Source: Desulfococcaceae bacterium HSG9
GTDB taxonomy: Bacteria; Desulfobacterota; Desulfobacteria; Desulfobacterales; JAUCGF01
Direction: 5' to 3'
NCBI GenBank assembly: GCA_030378005.1
Contig: JAUCGF010000109.1
Location: 1 to 50,842 of the forward strand
DNA: 50,842 bases
In this document: in pieces, positions 36,989 through 45,876 of the stretch
How positions within the stretch are numbered: position 1 is the stretch's first letter
Layout: every line of letters begins with the position of its first letter
Notes under the pieces: model-generated
What the model saw: the letters and a program-made list of their open reading frames with translations, nothing else
Database searches by the model: none
What the model was told of the DNA's origin: nothing
Program-made: the position numbers and the translations under genes

Positions 36989-39900
36989 ATGAAAATAAAA
37001 AGTTTACAACTTAAAATTTCTTTCTGGGCCGGACTCTGCTTGTTGTTGACGGCTGGAGCGATTATTGCTTATACGGCAACAACCAATATCCACGGAGCGA
37101 ATATCGCCCGAGAGGACGCTATCAGAAATGCCAAAGATTACGTTGTTTCCATTTCCAAACAACATGCCAGTCATATCAGGGCTGAGTTTGAAGGCGCGCT
37201 CGACACCGCACGCACTCTTGCTCAAACGTTGTCGGGTATCAAAGACGAAGCGCTCGCTCTTGAACTCGACCGCGACGCTGTTAACGGCCTTCTGAAAATC
37301 ATACTTGCCAAGAATCCTCAATTCGCAGGTGTTTTCACCGCCTGGGAGAAAAATGCTTTTGATAGCATGGATCGCGGATTCCTGGGTGACGAAGGGCATG
37401 ACGAAACGGGTCGATTCATACCATACTGGTATCGTAACTCGGATCGCGAAATCAAGGTCAAACCACTGGTTGGATATGAAGAAAAGGGAACAGGTGATTA
37501 TTATCAGCTGCCGAGAAAAACTAAAAACGTGCATATTATCGAACCTTTTATCGAAGATGTGCAGGGAAAACCGACGCTGGTCACATCTCTGGTAGCACCC
37601 ATCACGGCAGGCGAGACGTTCTACGGTATTGTCGGAATTACCATAAGGCTCGACTTTTTGCAAAAACTGGCGGACGATGTGGATAATTTGTACGGCGGCT
37701 CCGGCAAAATTGATATAATCAGTCACAATGGGAAGATGGCCGCGGTCACCGGCAAATCGGAATTATCCGGCAAGCATCTTCAAAAGATACATCAAGACTG
37801 GGAAGAGGATTTAAAATATATCCAAAAAGGAGAAATAAAGACTGAAGAAGATGATGGGCAATTAGAAATTTTTGCACCTATTCATATAGGGCGTACCACG
37901 ACGCCTTGGTCTGTCTGCATTCGCCTGCCTTATGAAAAGATAACCGCTTCGGCAGACGCGCAACTTCTTCAAGCGAGACAGGACGTGATGAAAACTATCG
38001 GGATCAGCTTGCTCTGCGCTTTTGCCGCGCTGATTCTCCTATGGTTCGTGACGCGAACCATTACTCATCCTATCGCCGGGATCGTCGAAACCGCCAATGC
38101 GATTGCCGCTGGCGATTTCAGCCGGGCTATCGATATCCGCCAGCAAGACGAAATCGGAATACTGGCAACGGCTTTTCGGGAAATGCAAAATACCATAGGC
38201 AACGTTTCGCAAGAGATAGAGCGTTTGATTCATGCCGTGCGAGATGGTGATCTGGCTGTTCGAGGGAATGCGGAAAGCTTCGAGGGAGGCTGGGGAGAAC
38301 TCGTTGTCGGTCTCAACAACGTGATTGAGGCTTTTGCTGATCCGATTGACATGACAGCAGAATATGTTGAACGGATTGCCATAGGCGATATCCCGGAAAA
38401 AATTGTTAAAGAATATAAAGGCGATTTCAACATCATAAAAAATAATTTGAATATGCTCATCGAAGCTATGAATTCAACCGCTGTAATCGCCGAAGAAATC
38501 TCTGACGGCAATCTGAGCATAGATGCAAAAATGCGTTCACAAAATGACCGGCTGATGAAAGCTATGAATGCGATGATTGAAAGGCTCAAAGATGTGATGC
38601 TGGAGTTGAACGGGCTGATTGCCGCGGTTCGAGAGGGAAAGCTGGATATGCGTGGCGATGCGGAAGTTTTCCAAGGGGGCTGGCAGGAACTCGTCTGCGG
38701 AGTCAATTCGTTGATCGACGCTTTTGTTATACCTATCGGCGTGACGGCGACCTATATTGACCGAATCTCCGAAGGCGATTATCCGGAAAAAATAACGGAT
38801 ACATACCACGGTGATTTCAACGAAATAAAAAACAACCTCAACAAATTGATTGAAAGGCTCAAAGATGTGATGCTGGAGATGAACGGGCTGATTGCCGCGA
38901 TTCGAGAGGGAAGGCTGGATATGCGTGGCGATGCGGAAGCTTTCCAAGGGGGCTGGCAGGAACTCGTCTGCGGAGTCAATTCGCTGATCGACGCTTTTGT
39001 CAAACCCATTGACATGACGGCGACCTATATCGACCGAATCTCCGAAGGTGATTATCCGCAAAAAATAACGGATACATACCACGGTGATTTCAACGAAATA
39101 AAAAACAACCTCAACAAATTGATTGAAAACGGGTTCGGAGCGGTCCAGGTGGCGAAAAAGATAGCTGAAGGCGATTTGACGGTCGAAGTCAGCATTCTTT
39201 CCGAAAAAGACATTCTGGGAAAATCCCTGACCGAAATGGTGAACACTGTCAAGAAGATAGTGAGCGAAATCAACGCCCTGACGGACGCCGCCCGGTCAGG
39301 AAAGCTGAGTATTCGGGGAGATGCGGACAAATTCAGCGGAGAATATGCCGGTATCATAACAGGGGTCAACAGCACGTTGGATGCCGTGGCAACCCCTTTG
39401 AACAAGACCGCCGAATATATCAATCGGATTTCCAAAGGCGACATTCCTGAAAAGATTATCACCGAGTATCAAGGTGACTTTAACAAAATCAGAAACAACA
39501 TCAACACCATGATTGCAAATCTCGTCCGTTTTGCTGAAGATGTTCAGCAGACCGCCAAGAAGGTGGCCGGCGGAAGCGAGTTGCTCAACGAAAACGCCGA
39601 ACAGGTGTCTGAGGGTGCGAGTGAGCAGGCGGCCAGCATCGAACAGGTATCGACTTCCATGGAAGAGATGAGCGGAATGGTGAACCAGAACGCTGAAAAT
39701 GCCCGGATGACCGCTTCAATTGCGGCAAAAGCGTCCGGAGACGCACAGGAAAGTGCTGAAGCGGTGAATGAAACTGTCATCGCTATGCAAACCATCTCAG
39801 AAAAAATCGGTTTCGTTGAAGAGATTTCCCGGCAGACCGATATGCTGGCGTTGAACGCCGCCATCGAAGCCGCACGGGCCGGTGAGTACGGCAAAGGATT

Positions 39901-40426
39901 CGCGGTTGTCGCATCGGAAGTCCGCAAACTTGCCGAGCGCAGCCGGAAAGCAGCCCGGAATATCAACGCCCTTTCCGTTTCCAATTTAAAGATTGCCGAG
40001 CAGGCCGGCGGTCTGCTGACGGAGATGGTGAACGGGACACAGAAAACCTCGGAACTGATACAGGAGATCAGCGCTTCGAGTTCAGAACAGGCCGACGGAA
40101 TCGAAGAGGTGAACACGGCTATCCAGCAGACGGATATGGTGATTCAACAGAACGCGGCCTCCACCGAAAAGTTGGCAACGGCAAGCCTGGTATTCAAAAA
40201 CCAGGCTGATCGGCTTCTTGAGTCGGCGTCTTTTTTTAAGGTTTCCAACAATGTTCGCCAATCAGAGATAAAGGAGCGAGCGCGGCTGGAAAAAGAATAT
40301 GGCAGTGAAAAAAGCGATGATAAACCGAAGGACAAAGCTTATGAGATTGAATATGTGCAAAATCTACAAGATAAGGGTGCTGCCTTAATTGAAATGGATG
40401 ATGACAAGGATTTTGAACCGTATTGA
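36989..40426 (+). CDS. Methyl-accepting chemoreceptor with Cache sensor and HAMP-like tandem array
   Basis: 1145 residues. Helix at about 8-30, periplasmic double-Cache-like sensor (about 40-330; FAGVFTAWEKNAFDSMD, GIVGITIRLDFLQKL), helix at about 333-353, then a HAMP domain (PIAGIVETANAIAAGDFSRAI). Residues 395-850 are a series of HAMP-like units with the recurring motif DxRGDAExFxGGWxELVxGxNSLIDAF and a GDFNxIKNNLNxLI helix. Two 91-residue units are nearly identical. The signalling domain (about 850-1080) has the hairpin tip EEISRQTDMLALNAAIEAAR and ASEVRKLAERS. No CheR/CheB tethering pentapeptide is present; the tail ends DDDKDFEPY. No cheA or cheW is nearby. Its position behind the binding-protein array suggests it may read ligand-loaded binding proteins. 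The ribosome site is weak. Confidence 0.94.
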   Translation: MKIKSLQLKISFWAGLCLLLTAGAIIAYTATTNIHGANIAREDAIRNAKDYVVSISKQHASHIRAEFEGALDTARTLAQTLSGIKDEALALELDRDAVNGLLKIILAKNPQFAGVFTAWEKNAFDSMDRGFLGDEGHDETGRFIPYWYRNSDREIKVKPLVGYEEKGTGDYYQLPRKTKNVHIIEPFIEDVQGKPTLVTSLVAPITAGETFYGIVGITIRLDFLQKLADDVDNLYGGSGKIDIISHNGKMAAVTGKSELSGKHLQKIHQDWEEDLKYIQKGEIKTEEDDGQLEIFAPIHIGRTTTPWSVCIRLPYEKITASADAQLLQARQDVMKTIGISLLCAFAALILLWFVTRTITHPIAGIVETANAIAAGDFSRAIDIRQQDEIGILATAFREMQNTIGNVSQEIERLIHAVRDGDLAVRGNAESFEGGWGELVVGLNNVIEAFADPIDMTAEYVERIAIGDIPEKIVKEYKGDFNIIKNNLNMLIEAMNSTAVIAEEISDGNLSIDAKMRSQNDRLMKAMNAMIERLKDVMLELNGLIAAVREGKLDMRGDAEVFQGGWQELVCGVNSLIDAFVIPIGVTATYIDRISEGDYPEKITDTYHGDFNEIKNNLNKLIERLKDVMLEMNGLIAAIREGRLDMRGDAEAFQGGWQELVCGVNSLIDAFVKPIDMTATYIDRISEGDYPQKITDTYHGDFNEIKNNLNKLIENGFGAVQVAKKIAEGDLTVEVSILSEKDILGKSLTEMVNTVKKIVSEINALTDAARSGKLSIRGDADKFSGEYAGIITGVNSTLDAVATPLNKTAEYINRISKGDIPEKIITEYQGDFNKIRNNINTMIANLVRFAEDVQQTAKKVAGGSELLNENAEQVSEGASEQAASIEQVSTSMEEMSGMVNQNAENARMTASIAAKASGDAQESAEAVNETVIAMQTISEKIGFVEEISRQTDMLALNAAIEAARAGEYGKGFAVVASEVRKLAERSRKAARNINALSVSNLKIAEQAGGLLTEMVNGTQKTSELIQEISASSSEQADGIEEVNTAIQQTDMVIQQNAASTEKLATASLVFKNQADRLLESASFFKVSNNVRQSEIKERARLEKEYGSEKSDDKPKDKAYEIEYVQNLQDKGAALIEMDDDKDFEPY
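38576..39121 (+). repeat. 273-bp in-frame tandem duplication in the HAMP-like region
   Basis: Units 38576-38848 and 38849-39121 (91 codons each) are almost identical in DNA, including silent positions. Each encodes one two-part HAMP-like module. Further upstream and downstream modules are clearly older, so this pair arose recently. Confidence 0.9.
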
Positions 40427-40742
40427 AATTGATCATAAAGACGGCATCGGATATTGACACTTTGAATTTCGAGAAATATGTTTTCTTTTGCATGGAAATA
40501 ACCTGTCCGAGAATATATCTTCGGTAAGGGTATAATTACGGCATGGGTTAGTCGCCCCATAAAATATGACAAATTAAAAACAATGGTTAACATACTATTT
40601 TCAAAGGTAAAAAGCAAGAAGTATGATTTTATGAATAATGTAACTATCACGAAAAAATTAGAAAAACTCAATATCAGAACAGATATGATTTCAGGTGATA
40701 ACATCAGAAATGATGTTCTGAAGCCTGATACCTGGAACCAAA
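40427..40742 (+). promoter_or_regulatory. Spacer upstream of the phosphate genes with a possible -10 box
   Basis: The 316-bp spacer holds no gene or palindrome that I can support. GGGTATAAT at 40528-40536 resembles an extended -10 element, but there is no clear -35. No Pho-box-like direct repeats are visible. The assignment as promoter is weak. Confidence 0.3.
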
Positions 40743-41393
40743 ATGCCATTCAAAATTATTAAACGCGAAATCACAATCGAAAAACAAATTGACGATTTTC
40801 TTGATAAAACCAGCGAATCCGGCCTGCTTTATAAGCACGGTGTGGATGCATATTTGCAAGGCAAGATCGAAATATTTAAAAGCAAACATGCCGCTATTGT
40901 AGAGTTGGAGCATAAAGCGGATTCGTTGCGTCGAACGGTGGAAGAACAACTTTATTCGCAGACCCTGATACCGGAATCCAGAGGGGATGTGTTGGAGCTT
41001 CTTGAAAACATTGACCAATTGCTGGACCGTTTTAAGGGCGCCCTCTGGCGTTTGGATATCGAATGCCCTGTGATTCCATCCGCTTTTCACACCGACTTCA
41101 TGGAACTGGTGTCGTATGTTTTAGAGGCTGTTGAGGCCATCATCCGCTCTTCAAGAGCATTTTTTAAGAATATCAATGAAGTTGCTGATCATTTGCACAA
41201 AGTGTCTTTCTGGGAAACGGAGTGTGATAAAGTCACCACTCGGCTCCAGAAAGTGATTTTCCGTACGGAAGACCTGACTTTGAGCCAGAAAATGCATATA
41301 CGCGATTTCGTCCGGCACATGGATAAAATCGCCGATGTAGCCGAAGATGTAGCCGATCGTCTGGCCATCTATGTGATCAAGCGGTCCCTTTAG
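40743..41393 (+). CDS. DUF47 / PhoU-like phosphate transport accessory protein
   Basis: 216 residues, all helical. It matches the DUF47 (TIGR00153, PhoU-like) family in length and pattern: an N-terminal FKIIKREITIEKQIDDFLD segment, EHKADSLRRTVEEQLY with the conserved acidic metal-binding stretch, LLENIDQLLDRFKGALW, WETECDKVTTRLQ and MDKIADVAEDVADRLAIYV. Proteins of this family sit beside Pit transporters and probably restrain or regulate them. The stop lies 9 bp before the start of the Pit gene, so the two form an operon. The ribosome site before the ATG is poor. Confidence 0.9.
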   Translation: MPFKIIKREITIEKQIDDFLDKTSESGLLYKHGVDAYLQGKIEIFKSKHAAIVELEHKADSLRRTVEEQLYSQTLIPESRGDVLELLENIDQLLDRFKGALWRLDIECPVIPSAFHTDFMELVSYVLEAVEAIIRSSRAFFKNINEVADHLHKVSFWETECDKVTTRLQKVIFRTEDLTLSQKMHIRDFVRHMDKIADVAEDVADRLAIYVIKRSL

Positions 41394-41402
41394 GAGCTGA
41401 TT

Positions 41403-42554
41403 TTGTTTGCTTTTTTTCTGTTAAGCGGAATGTTTCTGGGGTGGTCGCTGGGAGCCAACGACGCCTCCAATGTTTTCGGCACAGCCGTAGGTTCGCGAAT
41501 GATTCTGTTCCGAACGGCGGCCTTATGCTGTGGCGTCTTTGTAATACTTGGCGCGGTTATAAGCGGTGCCGGAACGTCTCAGACATTGGGCAAACTCGGC
41601 ACTGTCAACGCGATTGCCGGGGCGTTTACGGTGGCTCTGGCCGCCGCGCTCAGTGTCTATCTGATGACCCTCGCGCGGATGCCCGTATCAACATCCCAAG
41701 CCATTGTAGGTGCTATCATCGGTTGGAACTTATTCTCCGGGTCTCCGACTGACATGCGCGTGCTGTTTAAAATTGTCATCACATGGGGTGTATGCCCGGT
41801 GATTTCCGGTATTATTGCAATCATCCTTTATAAAATGGCCGCCGCACTGATCAAATTCGGCCGGGTTCACATGTTCAGGCTGGATGCGTTGACACGTTAC
41901 GGCCTGCTTCTGGCGGGAACATTCGGCTCCTACTGCCTGGGCGCAAACAATATTGCCAATGTTATGGGCGTTTTTCTTCCGGTCTCACCGTTTACCGACA
42001 TCCGAATTTTTGACATGATATCTTTCAGCGCCGCCCAGCAGCTTTTTCTAATCGGCGGTGTTTCGATTGCCGTAGGGGTTTTCACCTATTCCAAACGAGT
42101 GATGATGACCGTGGGCGAAGGCATTACCGAGCTTTCCCCGGTGGCGGCGCTGGTTGTCGTCTGGGCGCACTCCCTGGTTCTCTTTCTTTTTTCTTCACAA
42201 GCACTTGAAAGCTTTTTAAGCAGCCACGGCCTGCCGACGATACCGCTCGTTCCCGTGTCCAGTTCTCAGGCAATTGTGGGCGCCGTTATCGGTATCGGAC
42301 TACTCCGCGGAGGCAAAAGCATTCGCTGGCGTACGGTGGTCGGCATCTCCTGCGGATGGGTGGCCGCGCCGGTTATCGCCGCTCTGATAAGCTTTATCGC
42401 GCTTTTTTTTATTCAGAACGTTTTTCAACAAGAAACCTATCTGTCAGCGCGCTCCCTTAACACCACCAAGAAGGTATCTATCGAAATCAAAGAAGACAGA
42501 CGAGAATCGAGCGCCTTTCTTCATGCTGGAAATAACCGGTTTAACAGCGATTGA
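41403..42554 (+). CDS. Pit-family inorganic phosphate transporter
   Basis: 383 residues. It starts at a TTG (41403) with an AGGAG site at 41392-41396, six bases upstream; the reading MFAFFLLSGMFLGWSLGANDASN supports this. The PHO4/Pit family is shown by two inverted signature motifs, GANDASNVFGTAVGSRM near the N-terminus and GANNIANVMGVF in the second half, and by paired STSQAIVGAIIG and SSSQAIVGAVIG motifs. There are about ten membrane helices. It transports phosphate (usually as metal-phosphate with protons, or with sodium). The last 40 residues are a polar cytoplasmic tail. It is cotranscribed with the DUF47 gene. Which cation is coupled cannot be told from the sequence. Confidence 0.93.
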   Translation: MFAFFLLSGMFLGWSLGANDASNVFGTAVGSRMILFRTAALCCGVFVILGAVISGAGTSQTLGKLGTVNAIAGAFTVALAAALSVYLMTLARMPVSTSQAIVGAIIGWNLFSGSPTDMRVLFKIVITWGVCPVISGIIAIILYKMAAALIKFGRVHMFRLDALTRYGLLLAGTFGSYCLGANNIANVMGVFLPVSPFTDIRIFDMISFSAAQQLFLIGGVSIAVGVFTYSKRVMMTVGEGITELSPVAALVVVWAHSLVLFLFSSQALESFLSSHGLPTIPLVPVSSSQAIVGAVIGIGLLRGGKSIRWRTVVGISCGWVAAPVIAALISFIALFFIQNVFQQETYLSARSLNTTKKVSIEIKEDRRESSAFLHAGNNRFNSD

Positions 42555-42725
42555 AATAAGTCGGTAATATAGATTTTCAGATAATTAGAGACTTTCTAAC
42601 TAAATAATCAAACCGGTTTATTCTTTTCTTTGCCTTTAAGAAAATAAAAACCCAAAGTGGTAATGCAGACACAAATAATGAAAATGACTACATGTAAAAT
42701 ATGTTTCAACATTAAGCCCTCATGT

Positions 42726-42867
42726 GGCATCCTTCATAATAGCCCAAAAGTAGTTTACACTTTATATCCGGAGTGCCGAACTTGTAGTTTGGCAGTAGCG
42801 GGCACCGAATGCCAAACTACAAGTTCGGCACTCCGGAAAATTGTAAACTGACAAATGAAGGATGTCC
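42726..42867. repeat. Nested palindromic element, GGCATCC family, with a different core
   Basis: Outer arms: GGCATCCTTCAT with GTTTACACTTT on the left, TTGTAAACTGACAAATG with AAGGATGTCC on the right. The core is a perfect 27-bp inverted repeat (42768-42794 and 42810-42836, starting CCGGAGTGCCGAAC) around a 15-base loop, unrelated to the core of the copies at 14809 and 47611. It fills the gap between the convergent Pit and spermidine-synthase-like genes and could act as a two-way terminator. Nothing else is evident in 42555-42879. Confidence 0.9.
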
Positions 42868-42879
42868 CTCATGTCTATA

Positions 42880-44550
42880 TCAATCCGAAAGCCAGCTATC
42901 TTTCAGATAGTAATTCAACAAAACGGGAAACATCAGTGTATTGACATCTGTGTTGGATGAATACAGTTCGTTTTTCCCAAAAACAAGGGCGCTTCGGAAA
43001 ACTTCATCAGTGATGTAGCGGGTGGGAACCTTGATTTGCATCCTTTTAATTCTGGTGTTCATTATTTTCGGAGGTATCGTGTCTTGCCATGCCAGGAACC
43101 ATCCCCATTCACCGAAACTCGGCACATTTTCATGAAACGGAATAGTGTGCAGCCGGGCGGCTTCAAGGGTTCTTTTAATGCAGAGAAAACTTTCGCGGGC
43201 ATGATAAGGCGAAGTCGCCTGCAAAGCGATAAGACCCTTATCGGCCAGAACACGTTTTAGTTTCATATAAAATGCCGTGGAATAAAGTTTGACCAATTCG
43301 ATGGAAGACGGGTCCGGCAGATCAATGAAAATAATATTCCATTTGCCTTTAACCTTTGAAAGAAAGCGGTCGGCATCAATATTAACGATCCTGACAGATG
43401 CGATTTTTTCGGTTTGGGGCCGTCCGGTTTCGCTGTCTGTTTTACCAGTTTCCTGAAATACAGGCTGAAGGTCTCCCCTATTCAGCCCTGCGGCAATCAT
43501 CCTGACCACACGGGCATCATCAAAAGCGTTCATGTTCAGTTTGCGGAAAACAGGATGGCCAGCTCCCAGTTTGGTCATTTCCGGGTCCAGATCGACCAAC
43601 AGAATTTCATCCACATTGTCATATTTGAGGACTTCACGCAATGCCAGCCCATCACCTCCGCCAAGAATCAACACCCGTTGGCGGTTCGGCGTCAGGTTCA
43701 TGGCCGGATGAACCAGAAGTTCGTGGTAGCGATGTTCATCCATACTGCTGAACTGAAGGTTGCCGTTAATATAAAAGCGATATTCTTCCGGCGAGCGGGC
43801 GTGTGTCATAACGAGATGCTGGTAAGTGGTGGTTTTGGATAATACGATGGGGTCGTCATAAAGTTTCTGCTCAAGAAGCACGACCCAGTCACGATTGTAA
43901 CGGAACCCTGCCAAAAGAGCGACAGCCGTGATAATAATCAACGTGCTGATTAAATGCCAGTTGATAATAAATCCGCGATGCCGGAAATAAGCGTAAGTGG
44001 TCACCGCAATGGTGAAATTTACACCTGACATAATAAAGCCGGATTCAGTGAGCGGAAATTTTCGCAGAAGGACAAACACCCATAACAGCGCGCCGGCGAG
44101 GCTTCCGATATAATCAGCGGCAAAGACGCTTTCGATATTGAGACTGAGTTTTTCTGCGTATTGCGCGTTTATACGCATGACCACAGGAATTTCAAGGCCG
44201 ATTAGAAATCCGATGGACATAACGAAAAAGTACTGGGCCAGTATGAAATGAGACATCACACCGTAAGCCCAGTAAGTGGCGATAGGCGCATATCCGCCGA
44301 TGAGGGCCAGGAAGATTTCTATTAAAATAAATTTTTCGATGAGCCGTTGGTCTTTAAAATATTTCTGAACCTTGGCGGCCACACCCATCATAAAAAGCAT
44401 CAGCCCGATCACAATGCTGTATTGCTCAATGCTGTTACCCAGAAGATACGCCCCCATCGCGCCCTGGATATACTGCAAAACCAATCCGGTGGCACCGGTT
44501 GCGAACATACTGGAGCCGAGTAGAAATGTCGCCGGATTAAAACGAAACAT
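42880..44550 (-). CDS. Membrane-fused spermidine-synthase-like aminopropyltransferase
   Basis: 556 residues. Residues 1-225 contain about seven membrane helices. Residues 230-545 are a spermidine synthase-type Rossmann domain: DEHRYHELLVHPAM, LILGGGDGLALREVL (Asp300), LLVDLDPEMTKL and DLPDPSSIELVKLYS, then SPYHARESFLCI and VPSFGEWGWFLAW. This matches the long membrane-fused spermidine-synthase family and not classical SpeE. The known chemistry of the fold is transfer of aminopropyl groups from decarboxylated S-adenosylmethionine; the acceptor here may not be putrescine. It is the last of three same-strand genes with the DUF350 protein and the Tyr/Gly-rich exported protein, a grouping seen in other genomes. 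A 372-bp repeat-rich gap separates it from the DUF350 gene. The ribosome site is weak. Confidence 0.9.
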   Translation of the reverse strand: MFRFNPATFLLGSSMFATGATGLVLQYIQGAMGAYLLGNSIEQYSIVIGLMLFMMGVAAKVQKYFKDQRLIEKFILIEIFLALIGGYAPIATYWAYGVMSHFILAQYFFVMSIGFLIGLEIPVVMRINAQYAEKLSLNIESVFAADYIGSLAGALLWVFVLLRKFPLTESGFIMSGVNFTIAVTTYAYFRHRGFIINWHLISTLIIITAVALLAGFRYNRDWVVLLEQKLYDDPIVLSKTTTYQHLVMTHARSPEEYRFYINGNLQFSSMDEHRYHELLVHPAMNLTPNRQRVLILGGGDGLALREVLKYDNVDEILLVDLDPEMTKLGAGHPVFRKLNMNAFDDARVVRMIAAGLNRGDLQPVFQETGKTDSETGRPQTEKIASVRIVNIDADRFLSKVKGKWNIIFIDLPDPSSIELVKLYSTAFYMKLKRVLADKGLIALQATSPYHARESFLCIKRTLEAARLHTIPFHENVPSFGEWGWFLAWQDTIPPKIMNTRIKRMQIKVPTRYITDEVFRSALVFGKNELYSSNTDVNTLMFPVLLNYYLKDSWLSD

Positions 44551-44637
44551 GCGTCTTCATCAAAGCCAGATCAGAATTTTCAGGATTAAAGAATCGACAG
44601 GATGCGGATTTGACTTTTTTCGACCTATGCAATTCAT

Positions 44638-44824
44638 TCAGAGTCCCATCAGGACGACATATTTGTAGAATCATTGCTTTTATATTTCGTCAGAGTCCCA
44701 TCGGGACGGGATATTTGTAGTGTGATGGCACAATTTTGTTATGTTGCTACGAACATGCCGTCCCGATGGGACTCTATCGGAATAAGATCCAATTGCGCTA
44801 CAAACATGCCGCTCCTACGGAGCT
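44638..44824. repeat. Four dispersed repeats of the AGAGTCCCATCGGGAC family in inverted arrangement
   Basis: Forward copies at 44638-44668 and 44691-44720 read CAGAGTCCCATCGGGAC and end in ATATTTGTAG. Reverse copies at 44747-44775 and 44798-44824 begin CTAC and end in GGGACTCT or GGAGCT. Each holds a TCCCATCGGGA-type hairpin and a GTAG end, as in the REP families elsewhere in the window, but here the GTAG is downstream of the hairpin. The second and third copies can pair over almost their full length. Confidence 0.85.
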
Positions 44825-44862
44825 TATGAGGAATATTTCATTTTAATTGCACAGGCACAGAA

Positions 44863-44893
44863 GAAATCAGGTTTTTTCAAAAAACCTGATTTC
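44863..44893. terminator. Strong hairpin behind the DUF350 gene
   Basis: GAAATCAGGTTTTTT and AAAAAACCTGATTTC form a perfect 15-bp stem. It starts 30 bp after the DUF350 stop on the minus strand and would terminate that transcript. The same palindrome occurs at 14720-14749. Confidence 0.6.
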
Positions 44894-44922
44894 TGAAAAG
44901 CCAAAAAACTTTGTTCAGGAAC

Positions 44923-45783
44923 TTACATAACCGCACTGATAATCACAGCAATGGCGATCATGGCGGCTTGTGTCAGCACCACCGCGGCTACATTCTTATC
45001 TCTTGCAACTTCCGTGGCAAAGCAGGCTCCGGGCAGAAGAAACCATTCGATTGCTTTTCTGAATAGTAATAAAAGCGCAATTCCGTATAAGGTGTAGAGG
45101 AAAAAAGAGAGTATATCCGCCCCCCATCCCACAGACGGCCCGGCAATGCTGGCCCGTAAAATGATGCCCAAAGCAATCAGAACGCCGGCCAGTGCGACGC
45201 CCGCGGCCACGTTGCCTTTTTTGATTTCCGCCTGTACATTAAAGGGGCTGATGATTTCATAGCAATAACCGCAAAGCAGAAGTGCCGCCTGACCCAAAAC
45301 AAAGAAAACGATAGCGCTGATCAGCCCGATAATGATATTGTCCGATGCGCCCGTAAATGATCCGTTAAGAACAAAACCGGTGGCAATGTACATACCGCAT
45401 TCGGCCAATCCCACGGCTGTATTGCCTTGTCCGGCGGCTTTATCATTATCAATATAAGCCAGCATCACACGGTCATTCAGCGTACGGCAGCAAAACAGAC
45501 AGAATGTGATGACCACACCATCAAGCAATAGTGCAATAAGGTCGGACATAAAACCGGCACTGTCACCGGCAAGCGTTCCGGCAAAAGCAATTGCATAAGC
45601 CAGGTACAAGCCGGTTCTGCGAAAACCAACGGCGGCGTTGCTCTTTTCCCGAATTTCATAATCATCATCAATGTCAACTGTCCGCTTATCCGCGATTTTC
45701 TTGGCAATGATAATGAAAATTAAAGTGATAACAGCATAAACCGCACCCAGTCCAAAACTTGTGAATAATTGATTTAATTGCAT
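44923..45783 (-). CDS. DUF350 membrane protein with two tandem DUF350 units
   Basis: 286 residues, about eight membrane helices. Four helix-start motifs of the type NAAVGFRRTGLYLAYAIAF, NTAVGLAECGMYIATGFVL, NVAAGVALAGVLIALGIIL and NVAAVVLTQAAMIAIAVII show two tandem DUF350 units, each made of two helix pairs. The family includes Escherichia coli YjfL. It often lies beside spermidine-synthase-like or PspA-like genes, and its molecular role is not established. A GGGAGG site precedes the ATG. The gene begins 93 bp after the exported Tyr/Gly-rich protein gene and is probably in the same transcript; a strong hairpin follows it. Confidence 0.9.
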   Translation of the reverse strand: MQLNQLFTSFGLGAVYAVITLIFIIIAKKIADKRTVDIDDDYEIREKSNAAVGFRRTGLYLAYAIAFAGTLAGDSAGFMSDLIALLLDGVVITFCLFCCRTLNDRVMLAYIDNDKAAGQGNTAVGLAECGMYIATGFVLNGSFTGASDNIIIGLISAIVFFVLGQAALLLCGYCYEIISPFNVQAEIKKGNVAAGVALAGVLIALGIILRASIAGPSVGWGADILSFFLYTLYGIALLLLFRKAIEWFLLPGACFATEVARDKNVAAVVLTQAAMIAIAVIISAVM

Positions 45784-45876
45784 GTTTCATCCTCCCTGAT
45801 AGTTATTTTTTTATTTTGTTGAATGATAGCAACCTGATATCCTTGTCTTTCTTCGTCATTCGTCATTCAGCATTCA

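Noticed and set aside
44720..44740. Second sigma-54-type site (TGGCACAATTTTGT)
   Set aside because: The -12 element reads TTGT and lacks the invariant GC, and it points away from a start codon.
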